The position numbers were made by a program, and so were the translations under genes. The notes below the pieces were generated by a model, which ran no database searches, was not told where the DNA came from, and worked only from the letters and a program-made list of their open reading frames with translations. From positions 1 to 56,851 of the forward strand of contig JAEXBU010000016.1 in NCBI GenBank assembly GCA_023393815.1: DNA of 56,851 bases, in the 5' to 3' direction. How positions within the stretch are numbered: position 1 is the first letter of the stretch; each line of letters starts with the position of its first letter. Of this stretch, positions 56,846 to 56,851 are shown in pieces. The stretch is from Bacillota bacterium (GTDB lineage Bacteria; Bacillota; Clostridia; Tissierellales; Peptoniphilaceae).

Positions 56846-56851
56846 ATGACT
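56846..56851 (+). CDS. Start of a plus-strand gene, truncated by window end
   Basis: ATGACT follows GAGAGGAGAC, an apt ribosome site, and a TATTAT box about 30 nt upstream could be its -10. Only two codons are visible, so the product cannot be judged. Confidence 0.35.

Noticed and set aside
1..56851. CRISPR array, prophage, integrase or rRNA genes
   Set aside because: No regularly spaced repeats, phage genes or rRNA segments were seen anywhere in the window.

Overview
The window reads as chromosome of an anaerobic Firmicute of moderate G+C. The evidence is a Bacillus/Clostridium-type RFN element and L10 leader, a clade II single-chain PurL, an Fe-S-ligand type PurF, a double-cubane-cluster reductase with its ASKHA activase, ECF RibU, and strong SD sequences with frequent TTG starts. 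A Tissierellia/Peptoniphilaceae-like organism (Peptoniphilus or Aedoeadaptatus relatives) would fit, but this is inference. There is no phage, no CRISPR array and no rRNA. The only mobile DNA is a decayed IS3-family element.

Layout. 1-0.23 kb: 5' end of rpoB (minus) behind its own promoter. 0.4-3.4 kb: queG-nth-vanW operon (minus). 3.4-6.4 kb: rodA, degV and rplY (plus). 6.4-9.6 kb: an NhaC antiporter, riboswitch-controlled ribU and a stand-alone purC. 9.7-14.6 kb: L,D-transpeptidase, IclR regulator, purine permease and azlCD. 14.6-15.8 kb: rplJ-rplL with an L10 leader. 15.8-19.6 kb: a HI0933-like flavoprotein, pepT, crcB and a lipoprotein. 19.7-22.1 kb: rpmG-secE-nusG-rplK-rplA. The normally continuous rpmG..rplL-rpoB block is therefore cut into three separately promoted and terminated units, with about 4 kb and 14 kb of unrelated genes in between.

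22-25 kb: hemerythrin-like protein, large FAD dehydrogenase, and an HTH/desulfoferrodoxin-like regulator. 25-34.9 kb: purine operon purF-purM-purN-purH-purD::purL. The last gene is one 1647-codon frame that fuses GAR synthetase to full-length FGAM synthase. A leader of about 285 nt with an intrinsic terminator precedes purF and matches no riboswitch class I recognise. 35-39 kb: patatin-like lipase, IS3 remnant, MATE pump with divergent TetR regulator, and tRNA-Pro(GGG). 39.3-42.9 kb: a two-gene redox operon, an OYE/enoate-reductase-type flavoenzyme plus a protein made of two tandem SDR domains.

43-47.3 kb: a sulfur/iron redox cluster (cysteine desulfurase, DUF3343, activase, double-cubane reductase) followed by glyoxalase II. 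47.4-56.8 kb: an apparent seven-gene operon. It starts with a FUSC/aromatic-acid-exporter-like membrane protein and a 555-aa unknown, continues with a copper-amine-oxidase-N-like secreted protein, a NodB deacetylase and MurJ, and ends with a CbbQ/NorQ-type MoxR ATPase and a NorD-like vWA protein. It mixes cell-envelope functions with an AAA+/vWA chaperone pair whose client is unknown.

The most unusual items are the PurD-PurL fusion, the fragmented ribosomal/RNA-polymerase cluster, the purF leader, the tandem-SDR/enoate-reductase operon, and the MoxR-vWA pair outside its classical contexts. All promoter, start-site and terminator calls come from reading motifs by eye.
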